Shown here: piece after piece, positions 1 to 4,703 of the stretch
How positions within the stretch are numbered: the stretch's first letter is position 1
Layout of the letters: every line of letters starts with the position of its first letter
Origin: Candidatus Hydromicrobium americanum
Lineage (GTDB): Bacteria > Actinomycetota > Humimicrobiia > Humimicrobiales > Humimicrobiaceae
DNA length: 5,673 bases
Direction of reading: 5' to 3'
Assembly (NCBI GenBank): GCA_002779205.1
Contig: PEXF01000112.1
Coordinates: 1 to 5,673 of the forward strand
Notes under the pieces: generated by a model
The model's input: only the letters and a program-made list of their open reading frames with translations
The model's database searches: none
What the model was told of the DNA's origin: nothing
Position numbers and translations under genes: made by a program

Positions 1-465
1 CAAAAACTTTCTCATAAAAAGAAAAACTCTAATCGTAGAAATAGAGCAAGAATACTTGTAGCTAAAGCACACGAAAAAGTTTTTAATCAGAGAAAGGATT
101 TTCATTTTAAAATTGCCAATCAACTTCTTAAAGAAAACGATATTGTTTATATAGAAAAACTTAAATTATGGAAAACTTTTAGAAATCTTAATAGGTCTAT
201 GCGAGATGTAGCTTGGTTTGGTTTCTTTAATATACTGAAAGCCAAAGCGGAAGAAGCTGGGCGTGAAGTTATTGAAGTTCCTGCCAGGAATACATCTCAA
301 ATTTGTTCTAATTGCGGGATAATAGTTCCAAAAGATTTGTCTGTTCGTGTTCATAATTGCTCCTGTGGACTGGTCATAGACCGTGATTATAATTCCGCTT
401 TAAATATTTTAAGGCTCGGACAGAGCCTTCAGGGAGCAGAAACTTTAGTTTCTGCGATGAACTGA
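1..465 (+). CDS. tnpB: TnpB RNA-guided nuclease of an IS200/IS605-type element, C-terminal part
   Basis: The frame is open from the first base, so the start lies upstream; 154 codons are visible, roughly the C-terminal 40% of a typical TnpB of about 370-400 residues. Visible landmarks, in order, are the basic stretch before the RuvC core, the RuvC-II block IVYIEKLKLW with its catalytic Glu at 154-156, and the conserved segment around RDVAWFGFF and SQICSNCG. A zinc-binding motif follows: CSNCG (Cys codons 304 and 313) and CSCG (Cys codons 358 and 364). The RuvC-III block DRDYNSALNIL has its catalytic Asp at 385-387. TnpB proteins are known to cut double-stranded DNA guided by an omega RNA and to favour retention of their element. 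The visible catalytic residues and zinc ligands are intact, so this part looks functional. The N-terminal half and the presence of a tnpA partner cannot be judged. Confidence 0.93.
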   Translation, partial: QKLSHKKKNSNRRNRARILVAKAHEKVFNQRKDFHFKIANQLLKENDIVYIEKLKLWKTFRNLNRSMRDVAWFGFFNILKAKAEEAGREVIEVPARNTSQICSNCGIIVPKDLSVRVHNCSCGLVIDRDYNSALNILRLGQSLQGAETLVSAMN

Positions 466-514
466 GAATCTCTCGCCTTTAGGCGTGGAGAGTGTCAATT
501 TGTCATGTTAATAA
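370..514 (+). ncRNA. Probable omega RNA of the TnpB element (5' limit unknown)
   Basis: TnpB guide RNAs are known to come from the 3' end of tnpB plus the right end of the element, with the guide taken from the DNA just outside. The tnpB 3' end here runs straight into the right-end hairpin, and the element appears to end near 498. The guide would then be about 16 nt at 499-514, beginning TTTGTCATG. The 5' limit given is arbitrary. This is inferred from the family; no RNA can be seen directly. Confidence 0.45.
466..498 (+). mobile_element. Right end (RE) of the IS200/IS605-type element
   Basis: Immediately after the tnpB stop lies an imperfect hairpin. CTCT (470-473) plus CGCC (474-477) pairs with GGCG (482-485) plus AGAG (489-492), with loop TTTA and a three-base bulge (486-488). 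It is followed by GTGTCAA. Subterminal hairpins with an asymmetric bulge and a terminal TCAA-type cleavage site are characteristic of IS605-family right ends, as in ISDra2. The exact cut point at about 498 is inferred from that resemblance. Confidence 0.75.
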
Positions 515-527
515 ATCTTGATATAAT
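500..527 (+). promoter_or_regulatory. Near-consensus sigma-70-type promoter at the element junction
   Basis: TTGTCA (500-505, one mismatch to TTGACA), a 16-base spacer and a perfect TATAAT (522-527). Transcription would start near 534, just before the first cassette-like boundary at 548, and run into vapBC. It lies directly against the right end of the TnpB element. Its place upstream of the first cassette resembles an integron Pc promoter, but that role is inference. Confidence 0.55.
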
Positions 528-547
528 AAATTTCTGTATATTAAGAT

Positions 548-555
548 GTTAGAAC
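548..555 (+). repeat. Left boundary of cassette-like unit 1 (R'-type box)
   Basis: GTTAGAAC is the exact reverse complement of GTTCTAAC at 1217-1224, just after vapC. In integron cassettes the first bases of a cassette (after G|TT cleavage) are complementary to the R'' box of the same cassette's attC site, which is what is seen. Cleavage would fall between 548 and 549. Confidence 0.5.
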
Positions 556-575
556 AAAAAAATAAAGAAGATTCC

Positions 576-604
576 TTGATTTACACATTATAATGTGTTA
601 TATT
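576..604 (+). promoter_or_regulatory. vapBC promoter
   Basis: TTGATT (576-581), a 17-base spacer and TATATT (599-604) give a good sigma-70-type promoter, with transcription starting near 611. A strong ribosome binding site, AGAAGGAGGA (611-620), precedes the vapB ATG at 625, so the leader would be very short. Confidence 0.7.
583..598. promoter_or_regulatory. Probable VapB/VapBC operator (perfect 16-bp palindrome)
   Basis: ACACATTATAATGTGT is a perfect palindrome that fills positions 2-17 of the 17-base spacer between the vapBC -35 and -10 boxes. Type II antitoxins commonly bind palindromes overlapping their own promoter and repress it, more strongly as a complex with toxin. A dimer here would block RNA polymerase. 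The palindrome is seen directly; binding is inferred. Confidence 0.7.
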
Positions 605-624
605 TTGTGTAGAAGGAGGACGTC

Positions 625-822
625 ATGGCAACAAATCTCGCAATAGATGATAAATTAATTTTACAGGCATTAAAAATTGGCCATCATAAGACAAAAAAAG
701 AAGCAGTCACAACTGCCCTGAGGGAGTATATTACCCACAAAAAACAGGCAGAGATTACTGGTCTGTTCGGCAAGGTCGAGTTCGATGAGAAGTATGATTA
801 TAAAAAAGCCAGAAAAAGATGA
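625..822 (+). CDS. vapB: VapB-type antitoxin
   Basis: A 65-residue protein with the layout of the VapB antitoxin family (VapB_antitoxin/DUF2191 type). The N-terminal part (about residues 2-38) has the pattern TNLAIDD...LQALKIGHHKTKKEAVTTALREYI, typical of a ribbon-helix-helix-like DNA-binding segment. The C-terminal tail, with GLFGKVEFDEKYDYKKARKR, is the part that normally wraps around the toxin. The family motif L.GKvewd..yd...R is recognisable. The ATG at 625 follows AGAAGGAGGA at 4-base spacing, which fixes the start. Its stop overlaps the vapC start (ATGA, 819-822), so the two are translationally coupled. It should neutralise VapC and repress the promoter upstream. Confidence 0.9.
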   Translation: MATNLAIDDKLILQALKIGHHKTKKEAVTTALREYITHKKQAEITGLFGKVEFDEKYDYKKARKR

Positions 823-1214
823 AAGTACTGGTAGATACCTATGTTTGGTCACACGCACTCAGACATAAAAATCCAGATGAAAATATTATTAAAAAACTTT
901 CAGATCTTATCAATGACGGTAGAGCTGTACTTATAGGCCCGATCAAACAAGAATTGCTTTCAGGTGTGCACCACTCTGCTCAGTTTGAAAAATTAAAAGA
1001 CATCCTCTCTTCTTTTGAAGAAATCCAACTGAAAAACATACATTTTGAAAAGGCCGCTGAATTCTGCAATGTTTGCCGCTTAAAAGGCGTACAGGGGTTA
1101 ACCATAGATTTTCTCATCTGCTCTGTCGCACATTCAGAAAATATGATAATCTTTACAATAGATAAAGATTTTGAAAATTACGCAAAATATTTGCCAATAA
1201 AATTAATTAAATAA
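819..1214 (+). CDS. vapC: VapC-type toxin, PIN-domain ribonuclease
   Basis: A 131-residue PIN-domain protein of normal VapC length. Acidic residues expected for Mg2+ coordination are present: Asp6 in VDTYVWS, Glu45 in PIKQELLSG, Asp97 in TIDFLICSVA, and Asp115 with Asp117 in FTIDKDFENYAK. VapC toxins are known endoribonucleases that usually cut tRNA or the 23S rRNA sarcin-ricin loop and stop translation when VapB is degraded; the target here cannot be told. The ATG at 819 overlaps the vapB stop, and the last codons of vapB supply only a weak ribosome binding site, consistent with coupled translation. The catalytic set is complete, so the toxin is probably active. The stop at 1212-1214 lies 2 bases before an attC-like site, which suggests that the pair moves as a cassette. 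Confidence 0.92.
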   Translation: MKVLVDTYVWSHALRHKNPDENIIKKLSDLINDGRAVLIGPIKQELLSGVHHSAQFEKLKDILSSFEEIQLKNIHFEKAAEFCNVCRLKGVQGLTIDFLICSVAHSENMIIFTIDKDFENYAKYLPIKLIK

Positions 1215-1216
1215 AA

Positions 1217-1249
1217 GTTCTAACCAACCGCTGAACTCAGATGTTATGC
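1217..1249. repeat. Short attC-like recombination site 1
   Basis: Layout: GTTCTAAC (1217-1224, R''-like), CAAC, CGCTGA (1229-1234, L''-like), a short middle, and GTTATGC (1243-1249, R'-like). AAC/GTT forms the outer pairing, and CTGA/TCAG (1231-1234 with 1237-1240) forms an inner stem around AC. TAAC followed closely by CGCTGA is typical of the left half of attC sites. The expected cut is between G1243 and T1244. The site is about 32 bp, against a usual minimum near 55-60, so the variable central part is missing. Confidence 0.5.
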
Positions 1250-1694
1250 TTTTGAAAAAATGATGAGAGTCGAAGACAAATACACCGACGTGTTACAGAA
1301 TATTGAGTTTGGCATAGTCATGACCTACCGGGATCATCCTGAATTATCTGATTATGGCGTTATGCGCATGTTGAAAGCTCTTATTGATAGCTACATTGCT
1401 GAGAAGATCGGACGTTCACCACGGCACTTCCCATTATCTGATGTGGAACGTCTTCTTCTGGAGAATGTAAGGAGGATGTGTGAGTGGCGTCTTGGGCGAG
1501 CCAGCTTAAGCAACGATGTCTCGAAGGATAAGGAAATAGTACCTGAACCCAGGAGTGTTGACGAGATTGTCCTATGCTTGAAAAGAATTCTGAAATCTGT
1601 CAACAGGTGGAACAAACGTGGAGGTAGGCAAGGATATCTCAACTTCATAATCCAATATGTACAGTAAATGCATAACAAGGCGCTGAGCTTCTCG
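1244..1694 (+). mobile_element. Cassette-like unit 2 carrying one uncharacterised gene
   Basis: A 451-bp unit that starts TTATGCTTTT and ends with the attC-like site at 1670-1694. GTTATGCTTTT (1243-1253) reverse-complements AAATGCATAAC (1666-1676) at 10 of 11 positions. The single gene starts 16 bases from the left boundary and ends 2 bases before the right-hand R'' box, as in a standard cassette. No promoter is evident inside, so it would depend on transcription from upstream. Its GC content, about 47% over sampled lines, is well above both flanks. Confidence 0.5.
1260..1667 (+). CDS. Uncharacterised small cassette protein
   Basis: A 135-residue soluble protein with no signal peptide or membrane segment. 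I do not know its function. It appears mostly helical. The N-terminal half has the pattern DKYTDVLQNIEFGIVMTYR...HPELSDYGVMRMLKALIDSY (residues 6-45). It is followed by CEWRLGR (74-80) and, after an acidic linker (about 82-98), by a C-terminal block ending RWNKRGGRQGYL (116-127). These blocks read like the conserved core of a widespread family of short uncharacterised proteins, recalled from memory and not checked. There are no obvious catalytic or metal-binding clusters. The start may be the ATG at 1260 or 1263; no clear ribosome binding site precedes either, which is common in gene cassettes. GC content differs from the neighbours, which suggests acquisition. Confidence 0.75.
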   Translation: MMRVEDKYTDVLQNIEFGIVMTYRDHPELSDYGVMRMLKALIDSYIAEKIGRSPRHFPLSDVERLLLENVRRMCEWRLGRASLSNDVSKDKEIVPEPRSVDEIVLCLKRILKSVNRWNKRGGRQGYLNFIIQYVQ

Positions 1695-1700
1695 TTAGGT
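1670..1700. repeat. Short attC-like recombination site 2
   Basis: Layout: GCATAAC (1670-1676, R''-like), AAGG, CGCTGA (1681-1686, L''-like), a short middle, and GTTAGGT (1694-1700, R'-like). CGCTGA sits at the same 4-base offset from TAAC as in the site at 1217-1249, and the two sites differ by only one base in length. A small GAG/CTC stem (1685-1687 with 1691-1693) can close the middle. The expected cut is between G1694 and T1695. AACAAGGCGCTGA closely resembles the left half of many published-type attC sites, but the right half is reduced. Confidence 0.55.
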
Positions 1701-1925
1701 CCTTATGATTTCAGGATATCAGCAATGACTCAGACATTTATTGACTTTGCCAGAGGTAAGATGAAAATGACTATAAATGGAGCCTATGATTTTGTAGAGA
1801 AGATACTTTTGAATGGTTTGAGGAAAATAAAATATTGTAAAAAACAATTGCAATTTAATATTATTATAGTAATATTATCAATTGGAAAATAATAAGTGTT
1901 CTTTTAAAAATAAATAGATTATATA
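1701..1925. other. Gene-poor AT-rich stretch between cassettes and B12 operon
   Basis: No recognisable gene. A frame from ATG 1725 to 1892 (55 codons; weak AGGA 8 bases upstream) encodes a lysine-rich sequence that I do not recognise. It begins about 30 bases after a cassette-type cut site, so it could be the remains of a third cassette, but no attC-like site follows it. A longer version starting at 1668 would begin inside the recombination site and is unlikely. The promoter of the cobalamin operon should lie toward the right end; TATAGT at 1922-1927 is a possible -10 box, but no good -35 pairs with it. Confidence 0.4.
1851..1884. repeat. Imperfect AT-rich stem-loop upstream of the B12 operon
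   Basis: CAATT plus TAATATTA (1851-1863) pairs with TAATATTA plus AATTG (1870-1877, 1880-1884), giving 13 base pairs with a 2-base bulge and loop TTATAG. No T-run follows on the + strand, so it is not a clear terminator. It could be a protein-binding site or simply AT-rich symmetry. Confidence 0.4.
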
Positions 1926-1927
1926 GT

Positions 1928-2075
1928 TTGTGTTGTTATATCAGGGAATCCAGTCTAATTCTGGAGCGGTCCCGCCACTGTGATAGGGTGTGTACTCTTT
2001 AATATACCACCGGCAATGATCTTGCTGGGAAGGTGAAGAGTAAAGTCCCTTAAGCCAGGAAACCTGTAAGTGTTT
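1928..2075 (+). promoter_or_regulatory. Cobalamin (B12) riboswitch
   Basis: The conserved core is plain: GGGAATCCAG...CTGGAGCGG (1944-1969), CCCGCCACTGTGA (1971-1983), a 7-bp arm CCGGCAA/TTGCTGG ending near 2029, GGGAAGG (2027-2033), and the B12 box AAGCCAGGAAACCTG (2052-2066). These match the cobalamin riboswitch family, which senses adenosyl- or methylcobalamin in the nascent mRNA. The 5' limit is approximate, because the P1/P2 side is AT-rich and weakly defined. An intrinsic terminator follows about 70 bases downstream, so control is probably by transcription termination: bound cobalamin would stop expression of btuF-cobU-cobS-btuC. Confidence 0.95.
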
Positions 2076-2133
2076 TTAATTATCTCTCTTCGGAAGAAAG
2101 AGGGTGATTTTTCATTTATTAAAAGGAAAAATT

Positions 2134-2160
2134 CCCGCACGAAGAAAGGCGGGTTTTTTT
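2134..2160 (+). terminator. Intrinsic terminator of the riboswitch expression platform
   Basis: CCCGC (2134-2138) pairs with GCGGG (2149-2153) around a 10-base loop, followed by seven T residues (2154-2160). An A-rich run upstream (2127-2131) can extend the stem against the T-run after a 2-base mismatch. It lies between the riboswitch and btuF, so it acts as the regulated terminator. Confidence 0.8.
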
Positions 2161-2194
2161 ATTTATAAACAATAAAAGATTAGAGGAGGAAAGA

Positions 2195-3160
2195 ATGTCA
2201 AAAAAGATTATGCTAGCAGTGGCAGTGATTCTAATTCTATCTCTTATAGCTGTCCTGGGTATCTTTTCAGGATGCAAGGGGCAGGCTGCAGAAGAATCAT
2301 TGGGCAGTCCAGTAGAGGTGGTGGATGGTGAAGAAAATATAGTTAAGCTTACCGGGCCTGCTGAGAAGATTATTGTCCTTGCGCCAAGTGCGCTGGAAAT
2401 AATTAACGGTCTGGGCGCTATGGAACTGGTGGTAGACGTTGATAATTTTAGTGTAATGACGGCTGAACCACTGGCGGAAGGATTTGAGGGTGCTGGGGAT
2501 GTATATGGGCTGAATATAGAAAGAATAGCTGAACTTGATCCGGATATTTTAATAACCATTACCGGTGGCCCTGAAGATGACTATCAAAAAGTAAGAGAAC
2601 TCGGAATTGAAATTTACAGAGTCATCGATGTTAAAGGTATTGAAGGTGTTTATGATGAGATAGCTAACATCAGTAAAATAATTGGGCTTGAAGATAAGGG
2701 GAAGGAACTTGTGAGCGAACTTAAAAAAGAAGTTGATAAAATATATAATCAGGTTAAAGATTTGAGTGATGAACAGAAACCCAGAGTTTTTTATGAGGTA
2801 TGGAATGATCCTTTAATGAGCGCAGGGGCAGATACCTTTATTGATGACTTAATCGAAAAGTCAGGCGGGGTAAATATAGTAGCAGAAGATAACCTAACCG
2901 GCTGGCCTGAATATAGCGTGGAGACATTAATAGAGAAAAATCCGGATATAATAATTGCTCCTATGAGTCTTACGTCAGATCCCTCAGTAATAATGGATGA
3001 TGAGAGGTTTTCAAGCATTGATGCAGTGACCAGTGGCAGGGTTTATGTTGTCCCGGATAATCCAATTTCCCGTCCAAACCAGAACCTTATTAAAGCGCTG
3101 CAGATGCTATCGAAAGCGATTCATCCTGAAATTTTTGGTGAATTTGAAGTAATAGAGTAA
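2195..3160 (+). CDS. btuF: Corrinoid ABC transporter substrate-binding lipoprotein (BtuF type)
   Basis: A 321-residue class III periplasmic-binding-type protein (Peripla_BP_2 fold). It has a lipoprotein signal: basic start MSKKI, a hydrophobic run at residues 5-24 and Cys27 in IFSGC as the lipid attachment site, so it would sit anchored on the outer face of the membrane. Lobe 1 begins around TGPAEKIIVLAPSALEIINGLGA (53-75) and includes IAELDPDILI (111-120). A long helix (about 165-190) joins the lobes. Lobe 2 has VFYEVWNDPLMSAGADTFIDDLI (198-220) and IEKNPDIIIA (246-255), and the C-terminal ISRPNQNLIKALQMLSKAIHPE (291-312) is typical of the family. This family also binds haem and siderophores; the cobalamin riboswitch and the cobU/cobS neighbours point to cobalamin or cobinamide. 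The ATG follows GAGGAGG (2183-2189) at good spacing. Confidence 0.9.
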   Translation: MSKKIMLAVAVILILSLIAVLGIFSGCKGQAAEESLGSPVEVVDGEENIVKLTGPAEKIIVLAPSALEIINGLGAMELVVDVDNFSVMTAEPLAEGFEGAGDVYGLNIERIAELDPDILITITGGPEDDYQKVRELGIEIYRVIDVKGIEGVYDEIANISKIIGLEDKGKELVSELKKEVDKIYNQVKDLSDEQKPRVFYEVWNDPLMSAGADTFIDDLIEKSGGVNIVAEDNLTGWPEYSVETLIEKNPDIIIAPMSLTSDPSVIMDDERFSSIDAVTSGRVYVVPDNPISRPNQNLIKALQMLSKAIHPEIFGEFEVIE

Positions 3161-3193
3161 AAAATTAATTCTTAAATAATTTTTATAAAGTAA

Positions 3194-3235
3194 AGTATAC
3201 TTGTTATTATTGTTTATAATAATAACAAGTATACT
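3194..3235. promoter_or_regulatory. Perfect 18-bp intergenic stem-loop between btuF and cobU
   Basis: The arm at 3194-3211 (starts AGTATACTTG) is exactly complementary to 3218-3235 (ends CAAGTATACT), with a 6-base loop GTTTAT. No T-run follows on the + strand, so it is not a classic terminator. It could shield the 3' end of btuF mRNA, partly stop transcription to keep BtuF in excess over the later enzymes, or bind a protein. The ribosome binding site of cobU starts about 10 bases downstream. Confidence 0.75.
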
Positions 3236-3255
3236 ATTAGAAAAAGAGGAGTTTC

Positions 3256-3837
3256 TTGGCAAGAATTTATTTTCTCATTGGCGGAGCGAGAAGTGGAAAA
3301 AGCAGTTACGGAGAGGAGCTGGCAAAGTCTCTTTATGGTAGAGTAGCGTATATTGCTACCTCAAAGATCACCGATGAAGAAATGGAAAAAAGAATTTTGC
3401 ATCATAGAAAGAGAAGGCCAAAAAACTGGAAAACCTATGAAATTGCTGACAAAAATATAGACGAACAGGGTATAAAAAAAATTATAAAAAGTATCTCCAA
3501 AGAAAATATCAACACTGTAATTATTGATTGCATAACTAACTTGCTGTTTAGAATCATTTATGATTATAAATTAGATTCTATTAAAATTATAAGAAATGAA
3601 GTTGAAATAGCCGCAGAAAGGAAAGTCATATCATTTTTTGAATCTCTCCTGGAAGAACTGGAAGAAAGCAAGTTAAACGTAATAATTATTTCAAATGAAA
3701 TTGGCCTTGGAGTTGTTCCTGCATTTCCCCTTGGAAGAATTTTCAGGGACTTAATGGGTATTGTAAACAAAAAGATAGCAGAAGCTTCAGATGAAGTTTA
3801 TTTATTTATAGCAGGACTGAAACAAAGGTTAAAATAA
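3256..3837 (+). CDS. cobU: Adenosylcobinamide kinase / adenosylcobinamide-phosphate guanylyltransferase
   Basis: A 193-residue protein, close to the usual CobU length. CobU phosphorylates adenosylcobinamide and then adds GMP, giving adenosylcobinamide-GDP for CobS. The nucleotide-binding P-loop is GGARSGKS (residues 9-16). HHRKRRPKNWKT (49-60) contains the histidine that family members use to carry GMP; His50 matches the second His of the pair. IIDCITNLL (89-97) is the Walker B-like strand. SNEIGLGVVPAFPLGRIFRDLMGIVNKKIAEASDEVYLFIAGL (146-188) is the strongly conserved C-terminal block. The start is TTG at 3256, preceded by AGAGGAG (3245-3251) at short spacing; the homology begins at once with MARIYFLIGGARSGK, which supports it. 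The stop overlaps the cobS ATG by one base (TAATG), so the two are coupled. Confidence 0.95.
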   Translation: MARIYFLIGGARSGKSSYGEELAKSLYGRVAYIATSKITDEEMEKRILHHRKRRPKNWKTYEIADKNIDEQGIKKIIKSISKENINTVIIDCITNLLFRIIYDYKLDSIKIIRNEVEIAAERKVISFFESLLEELEESKLNVIIISNEIGLGVVPAFPLGRIFRDLMGIVNKKIAEASDEVYLFIAGLKQRLK

Positions 3838-4697
3838 TGAGCAAGTTTATCAATGCTTTGGGATTTCTAACCATTATAAAAATTCCAAAAAAATATATAT
3901 TAAAAAGAGAACAAGTAGCTGATTCTACGGTTTATTTTTCAATAGCTGGATTAGTCATTGGCATAATATTATCTTTGTTCTATTTTGTTGCAAGTTTTAT
4001 ATTTCCGGTATTTTTATCTGTAATTTTACTTATTGGATTGGAAGTTTTTTTATCTGGCGGAGCTCATCTTGATGGCCTGAGCGATATGTTTGATGGCACT
4101 TTTTCCGGCAGGAGTGATAAGAATAAAATTTTAGAGATTATGAAAAAAAGTGATACAGGGGTATATGGAATTTTATCCATAGTTTTTTTATTGCTTCTAA
4201 AGATTTCTATAGTCTATTATTTAGCCAGTATTGATTCAGGGCATGTTTTAATTTTTTATTTAACAATCATCTTTATGCCCGCATTCGGGAGATGGAGCAT
4301 GGTTTTTTTGATTGGCAGGTATAAAAATGCTCGAGGCAGCAGTAGTCTGGCTAAAATATTTACAGATAATAAAAATAAAAGAAAAAATTTTTATATATCA
4401 AGTATATATTTATTTTTGTTATTTTTAGTTTTATATACATTTTTTGGATATCTTACTGGAAGTGAGGTAGGTAGTTTCAGTTTTTTAAATAATTTAGAAA
4501 GTGTTTATTTAATACTATTTATCTTAGCTAAAGCTCTACTGGTTACTGCTGCCTTATTTTTGCTTTTATTGCCTGTAAGCTGGTTTTTTACAAGAAGAAT
4601 CGGGGGGATAACCGGTGATATCATAGGTGGAGTAAGCGAGATTACTGAACTACTGTTTTTATTTGCCAGTTATTTAGTATTTACTTTTTTTATATAA
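3837..4697 (+). CDS. cobS: Adenosylcobinamide-GDP ribazoletransferase (cobalamin synthase)
   Basis: A 286-residue integral membrane protein, slightly longer than the usual 240-260. CobS joins adenosylcobinamide-GDP to alpha-ribazole (or its phosphate), the lower-ligand step of cobalamin assembly, at the cytoplasmic membrane. The family signature is SGGAHLDGLSDMFDG (residues 73-87), with His77, Asp79, Asp83 and Asp86 as the probable metal-binding set. It is followed by SDTGVYGI (105-112), GRW (151-153), the RYKNARGSSSLAKIF block (161-175) and the C-terminal GGITGDIIGGVSEITELL (256-273). Several hydrophobic spans occur, at about 33-52, 55-72, 112-131, 136-156, 186-205, 222-248 and 268-286. The lysine-rich loop at 178-184 and the serine/asparagine-rich loop at 208-221 may explain the extra length. 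The ATG at 3837 overlaps the cobU stop, with AAAGG 8 bases upstream. Confidence 0.95.
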   Translation: MSKFINALGFLTIIKIPKKYILKREQVADSTVYFSIAGLVIGIILSLFYFVASFIFPVFLSVILLIGLEVFLSGGAHLDGLSDMFDGTFSGRSDKNKILEIMKKSDTGVYGILSIVFLLLLKISIVYYLASIDSGHVLIFYLTIIFMPAFGRWSMVFLIGRYKNARGSSSLAKIFTDNKNKRKNFYISSIYLFLLFLVLYTFFGYLTGSEVGSFSFLNNLESVYLILFILAKALLVTAALFLLLLPVSWFFTRRIGGITGDIIGGVSEITELLFLFASYLVFTFFI

Positions 4698-4703
4698 ATT
4701 TTT

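Larger units (their letters stand above)
549..1243 (+). mobile_element. Cassette-like unit 1 carrying vapBC
   Basis: The 695-bp unit is bounded by G|TTAGAAC on the left and G|TTATGC on the right. It contains a promoter, vapB, vapC and a terminal attC-like site. vapC ends 2 bases before GTTCTAAC. Compact gene packing, a recombination site straight after the stop codon and a toxin-antitoxin pair with its own promoter are all known traits of cassettes in chromosomal integrons. The unusual point is the very short attC-like site. An alternative is a small element with 8-bp terminal inverted repeats. Confidence 0.5.

Noticed and set aside
549..1224. vapBC as a small insertion sequence with 8-bp terminal inverted repeats
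   Set aside because: The inverted repeats fit, but there is no transposase and no target duplication is seen. The neighbouring unit shows the same pattern with different repeat sequences, which suits cassette chemistry better than a single transposon.
1391..1678. A 95-codon minus-strand frame opposite the cassette gene
   Set aside because: No ribosome binding site and no recognisable domain; it is opposite a plus-strand frame with coherent conserved-looking blocks and correct cassette placement.
1668..1892. A 74-codon frame starting at ATG 1668
   Set aside because: Its start lies inside the attC-like site, no ribosome binding site precedes it, and the protein matches nothing I recognise. 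A shorter start at 1725 is only slightly better and is described with the gene-poor stretch.
2119..2559. A 146-codon minus-strand frame opposite btuF
   Set aside because: Serine/threonine/isoleucine-rich low-complexity translation opposite a confident gene and across its terminator; a shadow frame.
2893..2898. CCTAAC as the R'' box of a third cassette beginning at 1695 (TTAGGT)
   Set aside because: It lies in the middle of btuF, in frame with well-conserved protein sequence, lacks a following CGCTGA, and would place the whole riboswitch and gene start inside a cassette. It is a chance match.
3194..3235. Intergenic stem-loop as a classic intrinsic terminator
   Set aside because: The stem is very AT-rich, and the sequence after it on the + strand is A-rich (ATTAGAAAAA) rather than a T-run. 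The minus side is not a clean T-run either.
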